The notes beneath the pieces are model-generated. The model worked only from the letters and a program-made list of their open reading frames with translations. It did no database searches and had not been told where the DNA came from. 64,000 bases of DNA from Poa pratensis (Eukaryota; Streptophyta; Magnoliopsida; Poales; Poaceae), in NCBI GenBank assembly GCA_947311845.1, contig CAMZMU010000048.1:26569391-26633390 (forward strand), written 5' to 3'. Positions 63,973-64,000 of the stretch are shown piece after piece. Both the position numbers and the translations under genes were made by a program. Position 1 is the first letter of the stretch, and every line of letters begins with the position of its first letter.

Positions 63973-64000
63973 CGATCGCTCTGGAGGCCCGGGCACCTTC

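Noticed and set aside
1..64000. CRISPR arrays, bacterial operons, rRNA and tRNA genes
   Set aside because: Repeats found are transposon ends or tandem duplications; genes have spliceosomal introns; no cloverleaf or rRNA core was recognised by eye.

Overview
The window is plant nuclear DNA and almost certainly comes from a grass of the wheat/barley group (Triticeae). Three things point there: spliceosomal GT-AG genes with plant-specific domain architectures, very GC-rich first exons next to AT-rich introns and intergenic DNA, and many grass transposons. The transposons include at least six Stowaway MITEs with CTCCCTCCGTTC-type ends, palindromic MITEs, hAT, PIF/Harbinger and Helitron elements, and L1-type LINEs. 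The genus assignment is inference. I saw no bacterial or organellar gene layout and no CRISPR array.

Layout. 0-5 kb: the last exon of a seed-maturation LEA gene whose 5' part lies outside the window, then AT-rich DNA with a recent 369-bp tandem duplication and a GC island. 5-9 kb: two divergent TIM17-like genes head to head in an inverted repeat, one with a hAT element just after its stop codon. 9-17 kb: a LINE remnant, a small hAT MITE, and the decayed 3' half of a ZYP1/ZEP1 synaptonemal-complex gene, directly downstream and in phase with an unrelated glycine-rich membrane-protein first exon. 17-27 kb: MITE-rich DNA around a second LEA gene that lacks its third domain. 27-34 kb: a three-exon OMA1-like metallopeptidase and a fully resolvable ten-exon AIM24 gene, both on the minus strand. 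35-41 kb: a PIF/Harbinger element carrying only its Myb-like ORF, then a Helitron 3' end.

42-48 kb: a seven-exon plus-strand gene that joins a Myb/SANT-like DNA-binding domain to an OBERON-type PHD protein; every splice phase agrees. 49-51 kb: a conserved plant membrane-protein gene interrupted by several one-base losses in GC-rich sequence. 51-57.4 kb: an apparently complete LINE with two long intact ORFs, inserted just upstream of that gene. 57-64 kb: a second, broken LINE, a long-TIR DNA transposon with a retroposon nested inside it, another poly(A) retroposon, and a small DUF1677 gene with a TATA box.

Three of the gene families are mitochondrial elsewhere (TIM17, OMA1, AIM24), but nothing in the sequence ties them together functionally, and eukaryotic neighbours need not cooperate. 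The observations I rate highest are the SANT-OBERON fusion, the TIM17 inverted pair with its dated hAT insertion, the ZYP1 half-gene joined in phase to a foreign first exon, and the run of same-direction frameshifts near 50 kb. All domain calls come from reading translations by eye; no database search was run.
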